Source: Streblospio benedicti
Taxonomy: Eukaryota > Annelida > Polychaeta > Spionida > Spionidae
Direction of reading: 5' to 3'
Length of the DNA: 64,000 nt
NCBI GenBank assembly: GCA_019095985.1
Contig: CM032669.1
Location: forward strand, 34,344,402-34,408,401
A program made the translations under genes and the position numbers. This document shows positions 12,301 through 27,300 of the stretch, in pieces. The notes under the pieces were generated by a model. That model worked only from the letters and a program-made list of their open reading frames with translations, ran no database searches and had not been told where the DNA came from. Each line of letters starts with the position of its first letter. The stretch's first letter is position 1.

Positions 12301-15300
12301 GATCCTCGTGTGTTTTGGCATGCTCAATTTAACACAAACAAAACAACAAATGGATTGATTAAGTGGTAAAATTGTGCTAATTGATTGAGTAAATAATAGA
12401 AAATAACACATGTGTGTGGTAAATGGCTGTACATGTGGCTGTGTGTTGTCTTATAAGCGTGTATCACTTGTTATTTGTCTCATAAAAACCGTGCCTTTGA
12501 TGACATTGATTTAGCATCAGACATCAGTTAGGCAACGGGTAATTGGTATAAGCATTGAAGTACCATAACATGTCTCGTGTGTTTATCAAACATGTTGAGA
12601 ACTTAAAGACCTAGCAGTCCATAAACGTCCTCTTTGGATGACCTAGATCACCTGTTCCATGTTTGAATGTGGATTAGGCCGTGAAATAATAGACTCACAC
12701 CACCTGGAGCTTATGCAACTAGATTATATTTCCTTTGATTTTGAAATCGTGGCTTTTACGAATTAGAAGCCTTCGTACAAACAGTGCGAGGAATGTCTGA
12801 ATGCTAATGTGCTTTCGTTTGTGTGTATATTTTATGGAAATGCAGAATGTAGTCTGTTGAGTAGCTATGATAAGGATTGCATGTCATTCTTTGGTGTGTG
12901 CTCAGGTGTTTAAGGTTGAACCTCGTGTTTTGTCTCCCTTGGTAAACTAAGCTATTGGCGAGCTCCTTAAACTGACGTGTGAATTTCAATACCTTTGCAC
13001 ATGACCTGGAATCACAATATGTTTAATGAGACCCAAATAAAGGCAAAGTAGAGTTTGACATTATAGACACAAATGCATGGAGCCAAAAGTGGCAGCTTAA
13101 GATAAGTGTCAAACATGCTCATGTTCATGTAGCATCTAAGTAATAGGTACAGTAATTTAACAAATGTATTGTGTGGTGTAGATAGATGTCTAATTATTTT
13201 TTATATAAACGAATAGACCTTAGTTGTGTGATCTAATTTTTACAGAATTTAATCATTGTTTTTCCCCTTAGATAATGTCAGCTTCTGAAGATTAAACTTG
13301 AAAGAAAAGTTTGACTTTACATATAGCAAGTATGCATGAAGTGTTTAGCTGGATATTAGGAATGAACTTTACACTAGGTGGCAAACATGCAATGAGATAT
13401 CCTTTGATAAATGAAGTTCAAATGACCACCGTTTGTTGCCTGCATTTATTTGTTGATCCACTATCTATGTCTTCATTTAGAAGAACCATATGGAGCGCAG
13501 ATCAGTTTCTTCGCTTAACACTTTGCAAAGTCGCTTATTTAAACTTTGGGCAAACTTAAAACAAACATTCTACTTAGCAATGTAATGAATATTTTCATAC
13601 ACATACTTATCGGTGCGGAGAACGATACATGTGTACCAAGCAGTGTATAAATGTTTGTGTTGAGTCAGGCTGACCTTCGTGGGAATCTGCGAGGTGTTTC
13701 TGCCACCAAAGCTCGGCAACATTCTCAACGACTGACCTCAACACTGCTCTAATTTCAATTCTGCGAAAAATGAAACCCGGGAATGAAACAATAGATGAAG
13801 TCCCCACTGCTGATCCAGAAATCCATCTTTAGCGGAGAAAGGTCACGTTAATAATGCTGTGTTTGCTTTTGCCTTTGGACATGAGGCTGTTGGTGTTCCA
13901 GGCCCTGGGGTGGGAATCCACCTGCTGTCCGCAACAAGGGACCACTGGTCCTATGTTTGGCTTGACCAATTATCACCACAGAGTCAGACCATACATTCCT
14001 GTGCTAACAGTTGTTGTGAAATACATATTTCTCCACACTATACTATACTACTATATTTCTCCACAGTTAATATTAGTGTTGATTGTTCTATCTGGATATG
14101 CCAGTCTTAAATTTTCATCAGAGTGATTTACATAATATGAATAATTTTCACACTCAATTAGCAAGCGTTTCATTTTTTCATGACATGTCGCATTGTTTTC
14201 AAAATATTTTTCCACGACACAAGATCTTGTTATCGAAGATACATAACACTTGTTAATGTCAGCCACAATATTTGTCCACGGGCCACTAGTATTTAGCTAT
14301 TTTATGTGATTTCACAACTAATAGCGCCATTGTGGCCGTGTGCACTGAGCGAATGTTGAAACAACATGATTTTGTTTCAATCAAGTTTCTGCATGTTGAA
14401 ATCACACACTGTGGCCATGGCACATCAGACCAGTGAACTTGTTGGTTTTTGTGCCCATGATCAATGGTATGAAGCTTCGAAAGCCCGGTAATAACAGTAA
14501 TTGGTAGATGAATTCACCACCTTGTGAAATAGAGTTTCAGATTTCACGTTCAAATCAGAGCGTAAAAAATGGATAATGGCTTCAAAAAACACCCACAGTG
14601 AATATGTGTCTGTTTACTTTTTCGACTGCAATTATGTGAACACTGACAAAGAGCTGCGTTGCGCTCCTATACAACCCAAGCCTGTAATTTTGTCATTACC
14701 TGCATTGTGCAGTTGCCAAAAATCGCTCGAGACATGTCTTCAGGTCTTACAAGGGTCTTGACTAAAGGGGCCAAAAATTTCATGCAACTGTCCCTCGTTT
14801 GTAAGTTGAATTTACAGTATTATTATCATGAAGAATTATTCGAACACACACTACATAGTTGTAATTAAAGTAAATAAAGAGTTATATGCAGATTATGTAG
14901 AATATTTGATATAATCTTTAACAAGTTGATTATGTTATAAGATATTCATATTTCATTCACAGTCAAGTATAAAATTTAGTTAGTGTTTTATGGGACAAAT
15001 TTATGGATAAACTAGAAAATATGATGCCAATATAAGTCAAATGGTAATTATCCCAGCAATAATTTTAATCCTTTCAAAGATGTAAGAAAGTGAAAGATAC
15101 AATGAAAAGGCTTGAGCTTGTGAATATGTTTATTACATTGGTATATTAAGCATAGAAATTAGGTTATTTTGGTTTAGAAAGAAATAAATTTAAAAAAGAA
15201 TGTGAAAATATTTATCTGAAGACAATTTTTATGGCAATTAACCTAAATTGAAATGCCTTTTAAGGTAATTTTCCAGAATTGTTTCAACATTGAATATATG

Positions 15301-18300
15301 GAGAGATTTTATCTTCCTTTGATGGTTGTTTTATTTTCTAAAAAGGGATGATGAAGATTGTAGATAACCTCTGAACTCTGTCCATTAAGAATAAATTAGT
15401 TAACATTATGATGTTTTATATTCTATTGCTGGTGCAATTTAGAAGTTTTAATGTAACAAATTTATTTTGAAACAGCTAATGCTCATCGATATAATAACCA
15501 AGATTGTTGAATTGCAATCACATTTTGTACATTTCAATACACATCTATCTGCATGCTTTAAAGTCTATTGTTAGATAGAATTTTGAATATCTATTGTTGA
15601 TTAGAGGATATTTGTTGAAATATCCATAGAAATTAGGATAATTAGGATATTTATTCCATTGCCTGGTTTTCAGACATAAATTTCCTACTGTTTTTACTCT
15701 CTTGATTGAACATTTATGATTATTCATGATTATGAAATTAAGTATGCAAAAATTAACCCTATACTTGTCACCATGCTTGTCATTAACCCTTCCTGCCTGA
15801 TCCCAATTTTCAGCTGGGATGGAACCTGTAAATTCTCCAGGTAGTGAAGGTAAGGAGCAAAACGTCTGCGAACAACTGTTGTACACTGGACCAGTGAATT
15901 TTTTTTTCTTTTTCTGTTTAGTTATTGAATGTTAACCTTATAGCCTGCCTATGTTTTTAAAATTTACACATATAGTAGTTGGCTGTTTTATTTTAGTTGG
16001 TTGATATTAATATCTGTTATCGGTTTGTTCTGTTAGAAATAATATTTTTGTTTCTGTTAATTTTCAGACTTTTTTCCATCACACTTGTAGACGTTCATGG
16101 GCAGGCTTCTGAAAAAAGTGTGGAAGATTTTATTTTCATTATTGTATCTGCACTTTTATCACTTACATTTCAACTTTCCTCGTAATATTGTGTGTAACGT
16201 CTTGTCCTGTCATTTTTCATTGTCTTGTCTGTGTTTGTCTGTCAGATACATGTAGTGATGCCACATTTTTTGGCATATTTTTTTCTTAGAATATGTACTT
16301 TAATCATTTACAATGACATCACCCATCTCATCATAATAAAAATCGTTATTAATTGATTTCTAATTTTGATTTTATTTCAATCATTATTTCAACTACAAAT
16401 CAAGCTCTTAAATGTGGTAATAAAGAAAAAAAACAATCAACAGCAGGAAGCAATGTATACCCAATCTTATGCAATCCCTAGTATTACGCTTTAGTTATTG
16501 TCATCATATCATCACACTAAGTAAGTAAGTAAGAAAGCACAAACTTACTTACTTTATGGTGTAGAGATCATCACAACCCCAATCACCACAATTTACTCAC
16601 ACTATCCAAATCATTTCAGTGGATGGCTATTGGTCGACGTGGTCCTCATGGTCAACCTGTGCCGTGGACTGCAAGCAGCACCGGCGCCGCATGTGTGATA
16701 ACCCACCGCCACAGAACGGAGGCGCCCAGTGTGCTGGCAGTGACCTCGACTTTATGAACTGCACGTCGGGCTTGTGCAATGGTCAGTACTCGCATTTATT
16801 TTTGCCGTTCAGTATGCCATAGAGTATGATTTATAAAAACAGCGGCAGATCTAGTGGTAGGTTGATGGAGTGGCTGTAAAACCCCTTTTGAGAAATATGT
16901 TCTTTGTCACCTCAATGAAACTTTTTAAAATGTCTGCTTGAAAGCTTGACATATCTTGTAGACATGGTGCAGTATCTGCCTTCTAACAAAAATCTGGTGC
17001 CGCCATTGTAAAGAGCATTGTTATCTAACTCTCTAGTCTTACGACATACATTCTTTTCCTGTAACTTGTTGGACACCCAAGTGGCCATTTGAATATGTTC
17101 TCCCATGTTGTCCTATGCATTAATCAGTTTTATGGCTCCTTCAATGACCAAAACAAAGGAACTGAAATGAGAATTGTTGTTCTTAGATGCTCTCACATTT
17201 TTATCTTGTAAATTTCAATCGACGACATTCTTTGGTGAGTTTCGTGTTCACATCCTATTTCCGCGTTGACTTCAAATGTGAAATATCTTCCTCGATCAAA
17301 AAACAATCAATGGATTAGAGGATTTGATATGCTTAATGGGCAATTTTCTACCAGAGAAGTTGCAGCAATCCCATCATGCAACATGTAGGGCTATCCCATC
17401 ATTCATTTCCTGTATGAGCAGACAGCATTTCCTTGCTGGGATGAATTGCATCGGACTTCCTTTTTCTTTTCACAGTGTGGATCACTTCAGTATACATATA
17501 GAGTGGTGGAGAGTTGTGGGCAATTAGGTAGTCAAGGGGGGATCACTGCAACACATTACTTAAATGGCAAAGATTGCAGTCAGATTAAATAAATTTTTCT
17601 CTTGATTTAAGTTGTCCATTGGTGTGTACAATCCTGTCTAGTCAAAGTTTATTTCTTGATGAAACATTGACTGATTATTTTTAGATGTGCATTTCATAAT
17701 GATAAACACAAAGCAGTCGACATCTACAACATTTTCTAGATCATTTTATGGATCATATTGCTAATAGGTCAGGTGAATGTCCAAAGGTGGTATGAATCAT
17801 AACCTTACATGTACATTACTCACTGACTGAGTTAAACAAGTGCATGGAGTGGATCCATTTAACATCAGCAGATAAATGTCCATTTACAAGCTAAACCTTT
17901 GATGTTAGGCTCATTTATAATGGGTTCCAACCTGGAAATTGTCGACTGGGTACTTTTTCTTAAAAAAATGTAAGTCAGATCCCTTGACTTCCTGATATTT
18001 CTCGCGAGCCTACAAATCATCATTAACGCTAAATCTACAAAATATCCCTGACTGAAATGCCCTTTTTCAAATATTCATGAGCTTTTTGTAGCGAAAGACT
18101 TTCCTTTTTATGGATGAAGTTGATGATTGTGTAATTATTTATTTTAATGAAATCATTGGAATTGGGTATAGTACAGGAACTTTATATACTTGATCCATGC
18201 TTTGTTTTTGGATGGGCACATGTGTGTGTGTCCCTGTTTATGAAGTTTGTTTTCAACTGAACAGTTTGAATTATTGATAAATAAGGCTTTGTATTTGTAT

Positions 18301-21300
18301 ACCTTGTTTGCTGTTGATTGAATTTTCTGTGTATTTGGTGTGAAACATGAATAATTTACGTAATAGAAATAGATCCAGGAATTCTGCGTAAATCCATGTG
18401 GCATTTGGACAACTGAAAGCATTGATCAGTTCAGTTTTGTTTCTCATTATGCAGTTAACATGTTAAAGCAATAATGTGTTATAGATAGATGCTGTATACA
18501 GTTTAGATTTTAAACTTAAGAGTCTATGCAGTCAAATATATTTGATTTATTGGTCTGGTCTACAGTTTATCACCTATTTCAATAGGACAGATAGAACTTA
18601 TTTGCTTAGTATATCAGTGTACTTCACTCCTAAGCATCCAAGTCTCATAACCAAATACACAGTTACTCCATATGTACGGATCAAAGACTTCTGCGCTCTC
18701 ATTGCATGTGAGTTACATTTTCGCCAAAAAAAGTATGTAAACTATTTAGAGACTTGAATACAATGGACTTTCAGCCGGTTTTCAAACCAGAATGCATAAA
18801 AAGCCATATACATTGGATAGTTAAAAAATCCCACTTTTTACCAAAAAATCAACACCTAATCCTAACATTAACCTATCCATTATTGAGCGATTTTGCCCGA
18901 GCTTGTCATACAAGCAAACAGATTATCATAGTCGGTCCGTTGGTTTTGCGCTCTCATGCACAAGAGGCTGACTTTTGTGGCAATATGCAAATATATAAAT
19001 TAATGAGCAGGACTCAGTGTGATAGTTTTGTGTGCATTCTGCATCACACACTTAAATGGCTCCTTACAATGACAACTACCCATAATCCGTTGCATCATTA
19101 ATAACTTGACACTCGCAGTAATTAGTCGCACTTATGGCTCATCCGTTTGATGTATGGGGCCAGTTAGGACGCGACGTATCGTCCATCTAAATGTGTATGA
19201 AAATAAGTATGCACTGTTTGTTCTCACCATTGTGTTTTTGCTCACCGACCATGCAAACATAAGTCAGCATTCTCGTTCACTTGGATGAAGATTGAGGGCG
19301 TAATGTGCACATGATAAGTGCCGTAATGTCACTGCAGGGAAATATACTTCATAACGCCGTGTTTTCACTCACGGGCTATCAGTGAATGTCAAGGTGGCGA
19401 GTTGTATAACAAAAAGCCAGCACTGTTTAGCATTGTGTCATTGCAAAATGAAAAGTTACTCTGAATAGCGTAAATACATGCAATGTATTTTCAAATAACT
19501 ACAAGTCAAGAATAAGCCACCATCAGTCAAAGTATGCCTTGAAATGAACATTTTTTCAATATCAATGTGTATGGTAATATATTTGTATGGTTTGTACTAA
19601 GAATAGCCTTAGATCCGGTCCCATTGATGCTGACTCAGTGTTCATGTTAAGCAATGCTAGGTGCTGAAGTTGTATGCCCTCCATTTTGTCTGTGCACTTG
19701 TCCTTTCCCCTAGAGCCTCGAATTCCATTTGCCACCAGATTTTGCTGATAGCCCTAAAATGACACGGCAGCTTTACTAGAACCCACTAGAGTGCTGGGCA
19801 ATTCTCATGGTCAGTTCACTTTAAAAGCTTATTTCAAACAAATGAAACAAAACCATCAGAATCTAAATAAAACATAGACAATCATGTGCCCAGTATATGC
19901 TGTGCTCAGTATATTGTTGGGGGTTTTCTACCCCAAAACAGCAGATGACAAAACGATAGATTACAGTGCAGCCTTGGGAAATCATTGAGAAAAACGTTGT
20001 TTGCCATTTGATAAATCCAGTTTTTCATGTATCATAAGCGCTCAAAGTACATTTAGCCCCTTTTTAGGGTTTGCAGAACCCCCTTTCTGGGCTTCTGTTG
20101 GTATTTAGGGTTTGCCTCAGAGAAGAACTAACATTTCCGCGCAAATGCCACCATGTTTACTAATGGCGCTCTTGATTAAATTTAGGCTATAAAGTTTGCA
20201 ACTTGAGTTGCGTTGTATTGTTTAAGTGGCCTTTTATAGCCCCGAGGTACGTCACATCTCACCCCCATGAGACAACATCTGACACAATCCTTTACGTGCA
20301 CACTGCTATCATGGAATTAACAACAAGACTGCTAGTGCTGAGAGTCATTTACACTAGAATCCCTCCCACATATCCAAGGCCAAACCGGAGAAACCCCAAT
20401 ATCTGCCTGAGAACCTCTGTGCCCCATCGTCACCCCGGCACCAACAATCCATGGGTTTCCACGCTTTATCTTCTTCCATCTCGCTGCCCTTTGTTCTTTG
20501 CATTGAATACTCGCCAAACACCCCACATTTTTCCTACAATCCAAACGATGAGTGAGACAACCTATTGNNNNNNNNNNNNNNNNNNNNNNNNNNNNNNNNN
20601 NNNNNNNNNNNNNNNNNNNNNNNNNNNNNNNNNNNNNNNNNNNNNNNNNNNNNNNNNNNNNNNNNNNATAATAAAATATCCTGCTTTTTGACCATGTGTC
20701 TATTTGAATGTTTGTTGTCATCGCTTACTTGTAAAGGAACCAATATATTGTAAAATATAAAATGAAATAATGAATCCTCTCTATTGATTTTGTATTCAAA
20801 CTCTTTGTTGAATGTTGATTAGATTACATTTATATTATGTAGTTATAAGTGAATTGATGTGGATTCAGTTTAAATTTCTCTTATAAGTTTTCATAATTCT
20901 TTATTTTTTTCTTCATACATAGCAGATAAGAAAAAAAACTAAAGTGTTAGATAGAACCAGTGCTGTAAACAAATCCTAAAATAGGCGCTCCAATGTACAC
21001 TTACAAATCATGATTGAGTGTGATAAATGAAGAAGAATGCTATTTATATGTACATATTAATTGCAAAATCAAGCAAATACACCAGCCAGGCAATGAACAA
21101 ATGGGAGAGGGAAGAACGATTAAAGCCAATCACCAATGGATCAAAAAGTTTGAAAAGCAAATACCTATCTGGCCAGATGCAGCAGACATCCGTTTAGCTA
21201 GAGGATGCTGCAGTTTCCTGCTCAGGCAGTCCATTCACTTCCTTCTTTTGGCACTTCATTAACTGCTGAGGTTCATAAAAGGTCAATAAATGTATCCTAG

Positions 21301-24300
21301 GGACCTTAGAATGGATGTTTTATTGGGACATGTACAGTGTATACTTAAACCAAATTTGGTTATCTATAATATTATAGTTAATAGTCATTGGTTTGAAATG
21401 CATCAGAGGCAACTAGGAGTTATTATCATGGTTTTGACAGGCTACTAGGAGTTATCATGTGTTTCATTTAATTTTTTTCTATTGGGTTTGGTTTTAGACA
21501 TTTATAAAAATAAAAGCAAAGTTTGTGAATGACCCAAACGATTAAGGCAATGTCCTCATTGGAGAATTTAATAGAGCCGTTGCTTTAAAATCCAAAATGA
21601 GATTAATGAAAAATTATATTTAGTAAGATATAGCATCAATTTTTGGGTAGTCATACTAACTTGCATATTTTCAATTTGCATATTACCATATTATACCTGT
21701 ATGAAGAGATTGTAAAGCATTTTCTTCTTGCGTGCCACTAACTATAGCACATCTTTTCTCATTTACGCACATCCTGTAATCATTTTCAAAATAGAATGTT
21801 TGATAGTAAACTACCTTTATTGTGGCTGAAGAAGGTTATTGTGTGCAACTAAAAGAAAACTCAATATTTTACAGCGACAGAGTATATGCCTTAGCAGCAG
21901 ATAAATTCACATCCTTTTTTAGTAACGAGAAGGTATTTCTTCAGCTGAGATGCTTCAATTATTCAATATGTATGGGACAGACTAATTGAGTTCTATTAAA
22001 AGGGCTCAGTTTTAAAAGCATGATTTTCCAAATATACCGTACCCTTCATCAGCAGATGCTGTTGGAGGAGAATGAGTTAAACGGTTGACGAACCCACCCC
22101 CAATCCACCAATTAGATAATTCAGATTTTTTTCAATCACGACATGAAACTGTATATGGCTTTGCACACCTGAACTTATAGCACAAAAAAGACATGCATAA
22201 TGTACCAACTAAAGAAAAGCAACTTCCTGCTAAAAACTAACTGATCTCCGGGTCTAATATAACATTCTATTAAACCCTGCTACTCTTGATAACTGCTGTT
22301 GTACACAAGGTGGATGGTTGTTGTCCTTGGAAACAAAGTAAATGAGTGTAGTACAAGCAAAAAGCTCCTAAGACTTGCTGTCTCACTAGAGGAATTGTTT
22401 TATGTTGAACAACACATTAATGAGCCTGTAGATCAACCTAGGTAAAGTTCAGCTCATCTCAAGGTGAAGATTATCAGGTCCTTGTAGACATACACGTGCG
22501 TGTTTGCTTCACTTTAGTAGTTTATCGTGTAGGTTTTTACGATCTTCATTTTTTCAGATGCATAGCAGAGTTTGAATGTAGCGATTTTGTATAATCTAAA
22601 AGGATATCTATATTCTAGATTTAATTTTGACATACATTTGAGATGGCTCAGGTTATGAGTGTAAACTCTTTCAGACAAAGTGTCATATGCACCTGCGCAT
22701 GACACTTGCTGTGCGTATAAGGGCACTTGTCACCTGGTAAGGGCACTTGTCATAGCTGTGTGTTGGCTTACTCCCGGGATCTCACTTTCGCTTAATCCCT
22801 TCTGCTCATACCGAATCCAGCTTCATGAGTACAGGTGGCAAACTCTTGGTATTATATAATCATTTTATAGAAGATATGAAAATTTGAAACTCTAAAGATG
22901 CATATGGAATTATTAGGGGACAATGAAGATTATTTTTTACCAAATAACACAGGTCTTTTCTGAGTAACCTTGTAAAATGTACTCATGATTTTGTTTGGCT
23001 CTTGTTATTTCTATATTACTGTATGATTCTGTGCAAAAAGAGATAGGATGATAAAAGGCCTTGTATATTCTGTTATTTAGTATACACCTGAGTATAAGCC
23101 CATTCTGGTGACCATGAAGTCAATGTCTAATTTTTTTATCAATAGAAGTGCAGCATTGTACAAGGTGCATATAGTCTTAATATAAGGCTGTACGAATGTA
23201 CGCAACTAATAACTTAAGTGTACCACACAAACAAGGGTGTGGATTTATGAAATGTAATACCAAGGACAAGAGATGAATGCATATGTACAGATCTGTGTTG
23301 AAAGGTTTACCTTGCATTGTATTCATACTGTCGCAAATCCGCACACATATATTACTATGGTGTTAAATTGATAGAGAAAATAATACCTTTTCACACAAGT
23401 CAACGTATGGAAGTGAATCATATGACATTTTATAACCAGGCACAGAAACCCCATTTTCTCAGCTCCATTCATTTTATCACTGTACCCGTGTAATCATACA
23501 AGGCAAACCAAACCCCATTTTTTGCGCTATCACCAGACGACAGTGTGAATGACAACAGCAAACACACGCCACATGGCCACATACATGGGGACGCATTAAG
23601 TGAGTAATTACAAAAGTTGCTCGTAATGTGCACAATGATCATCTCTAGAGCTCTCTTTATACCCATATCTTTTATTTGCGAGACCTCAGAGCATCTATCA
23701 AAGAGGGCAATATACAGTCACTATGTGGTTTGTGTGGTTGCAATGTAGCCAGTCCTAATTTCGCATCATATTCATGGATTTTAATTTTGTGCATTTTTGT
23801 TTGCAATTTCCAATCAAAGAGTGGCAAAGAAAAGCTTTCATTGTGATGTTAATTAATCCTGCATGGACTAGAAAATTCACTTCATCCACCCTCTCACTCA
23901 CTCAATTATACAATTTTCGGAAATCATAAAAAGCCAACGCAAACTAACGCATCATTCAACGCATTAAAAGCGCACAGTTGAAATATAGGGTGCAAGTTTT
24001 ATCTGATGCGAGTAGCACATACCATTACACTGGAACATAGCGGCGTTACTATGTGTACAGCCAAGTGATCTACACGTCTTTAGAGAGCTTTCGTACGAAA
24101 CCAAGAACTCGCAGTTGTCAAGAGGCCACTCTCTCACCGGTCACCTAGTGACTGTGGCGATGGTGTTGCTGTGCTTGGGTTTGAGAGCCATGTTGCTGAG
24201 GAAACCCGCAAAAGGAGACCCTGAAAGATAGCGCTAATTGGTGTGCAAGGATTTCTGCCCTCGATTGTGTGTTTTATACATGAAGACAGATAGCGGATGC

Positions 24301-27300
24301 TGGGAAAATTACACATCAGCCCTCATTATCAGATTGAGTAATTATGCAGAAGTCTTTTTAAGTCTTTTCAGGTCATTGTTAGAGATGAAAGAGCGCTTGC
24401 TGCAAAATGCAGAGAATAGTCAAAAGAATATGCTTTATAATAGCGGTTTGACTGCTGATTATATTTATTATAAATGTAGAATTTTGAGGTGAAGATTATA
24501 GTGGATAGCACTTCAATTGTCCAGCTCTTTGTAGGTTTAACAATAGGCAGTCGACCAATCACTGTCTTTGGGTAGATATAACAGACTACTTTTGACAACA
24601 TTGCTCATGCTGGTGTCCCCACATGTGGTAATTCATTCACCCTTCTATGACATCTCAACTCAGCATTTGTCCAAGCTTTGACCCCTATGTTATGCACATT
24701 TTTTGGTACGGATTTTCATATTTCAAAGGCTGTCATATCTATTTGGTGAGATTGTTGCTTTCAGTTCTAAAAATATTAGTGTTAAACTTGTAATGTTTAT
24801 TGCCAAATTCAATACAAGTATCAATATCAACATTCTTTATGGCTATAAAACCATGTGCTGTAGCGTCAAATACATGGTGAGGAATCCCAGATTGTTGAAC
24901 AAATATGCGAGACATTCAAATCGTCCAAACCCTCCTATCCCATGCATCACTTTCTCCGTACGCTGGGAGCCTCATTTCTCAAGTATCAAATTGCAGTATT
25001 GGTATTATACTGAAGTGATATCTCACCGTGGCCACCCAGATGCAACAAGACTACCCATTGTGGTATTATCATGATACTGTGTTTGTTTTTACATTGAGAT
25101 CCTATGTGACGACCTTGCATATGAATCACAAATTTCCACGTTCAATTCAGTCTTGACCTTATGCTCATATAGATGACATTGTTGCTTTAACGACATACAT
25201 GTTCTCATACATACTCACTTCCCATATGGTGTAAACCCTAGCTCATAGATAGAATTGTTGAATCACATTTTCTTCCACATGTTCTAATTTTCTGCTTCCA
25301 TTATCGGGAAACTTGTCATTGAACAGGTGGAAAAACTCAAGATAACGAATGTAAATGAATCACATGAGTCAATTAGGTATCTATTGACTATTTGGTTAAA
25401 GTTTGAAAATGTAATTTAAGTTCTGTTAACCACCAAATGTGAAGGTTGCTTTGATTGAATCGTTACACTTTGTAAATTTCATCTTTGGTTTGACTGTGCA
25501 CGAACATTCTTATTTTTCGCCTATGTTTGCTTAACGTCAGATGAAATTGATCTGTAGAGCTTTTTGCTATCATAATACCAGTTACATCTTATCGTACTTG
25601 CAACACCTTCACCTAGCACCTGTGTACACCTGCCATGATGTCATAATTTCATAGTTCACAACCAGCAGACAATGAGAAAAGTTTCACAGTGAACTCATTT
25701 TTTATTTGATAAAAATGACATGATACTTGTATTATAAAGAAAATGGCATATCCCAAGAGGTGCTGAAAAACATTGCACACAAAACTGTACATCGCATTTC
25801 TGTAAATGGGTCGTATATATTGCCCACTTTTATAGGGACCATGTTTGTACAGTTAATGGTTACATGGGCAGGCATGTCGTGATGTACATTCAAATGGCGA
25901 TTTTACATTGCAAGATTATGACAATGGTTCAATAGAGTTGGGTTTTTTATGCTTCATAGATTTTTTGTAATGGGGGAATTCAACATATTTCTTGCAAGTT
26001 TGTTTTCTATTCGAAAATAATTTAAAAAAAAAAAAAATTGGAAAAGTACATGTATGTTGATATTAGGACTGACATTTATTTTTGTTTGTCAGTAGTATCA
26101 AGCATAGTTCATTCATTATTTTCAAAACTAATTAGGTAGACTAAAGTTATCCTTTGAGGGTATTTCTTTCAATAATTTAACCTTAGGGACAAAGAACAAT
26201 GCCATAACATAAAGCAACGACCGCGCCAACCACGTTCACATATAGCAGAGATATGTATCTCTGACAAGATTGAGTCACCGCCACATATCCAGAATACAAA
26301 ATGAGACTATGTCACACAAAGCATTGTATGTTGAGGGTAGTTTTTATGGCTTCATTTCATACATCCATTTCATTGACAAGGTACCCATGATCTGAACATT
26401 ATTTTGCCCAGTACTTTTATTTTGTATCAACAATGATTATAAAGATGGCACAATCTCAGCTAAAGAACTACATACCAACATCCCGTTGTTCTGGCAATAT
26501 TAATTTTTAATGTTTGTTAAAAGTATTTGTCTTAATATGCACGGTTTATAAAATTTTGAAACAAACTTGGAAACCTTTCCGTGTCAAATTCTGTTTTTTC
26601 TTCAACTAAAAAGGGAAAGTTCAAGGTGAGCATTATATGCGGTCAAGGAGAAAAGTGGACGTCTGTAATGGTGATGAAAGCTCTATGTAGTAAACTTTTT
26701 TTTTTATTGTTTACAAAGTCTAAACATTTGGATAACTCGTTGAAATGACCATTGCCCCTCATGTTACTTTGCGTTATAAATCATTTTGATAAATCAAGTT
26801 CATGGTTAAAAGAGCCTTCTGTATGTATGTATGTTTTCTTTGGTTATTGTGAAGCTACAAATATAATGTTTCTTTTGTAAAAATAGAAAACTCAAGGAAA
26901 GGCTTATCAAAGTTTTATATGTAAAGGATTAATGTAGTGGAGCTACATGTAGGAACGTTGGATTTATCTTCATTAGCCTGCTCACTATTCACAAGTTATC
27001 TACATAGCGATTTATGCAATGACTCTCCACTAAGTGGACCATAATAGGTATTTACCAAACTAGATTGATGTCTGTGTGCAGGAAACCAATTGATAAAATT
27101 GAGGTTTAGATTGAAATATATATTAATATAATGATATACATAATGCGCACACGTGGAAGACATTTACCTAGAGTGCTTTAATGCAGCGAGAGAAGAGATT
27201 TTCATAAGCAAAGTAATATTTCATGCAACTGTTTAATGCAAGGACAGACAAAATTTCTGTTCTCTCTAAAATACAGAAAATTAACTCATTATGAGCAGCT

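Noticed and set aside
18754-19101. 115-codon open frame on the + strand in the large intron
   Set aside because: Composition matches the surrounding intron and no motif or family resemblance is visible.
20203-20743. Open frames on both strands crossing the N gap
   Set aside because: Their length comes from reading through N; the flanking residues resemble nothing known.
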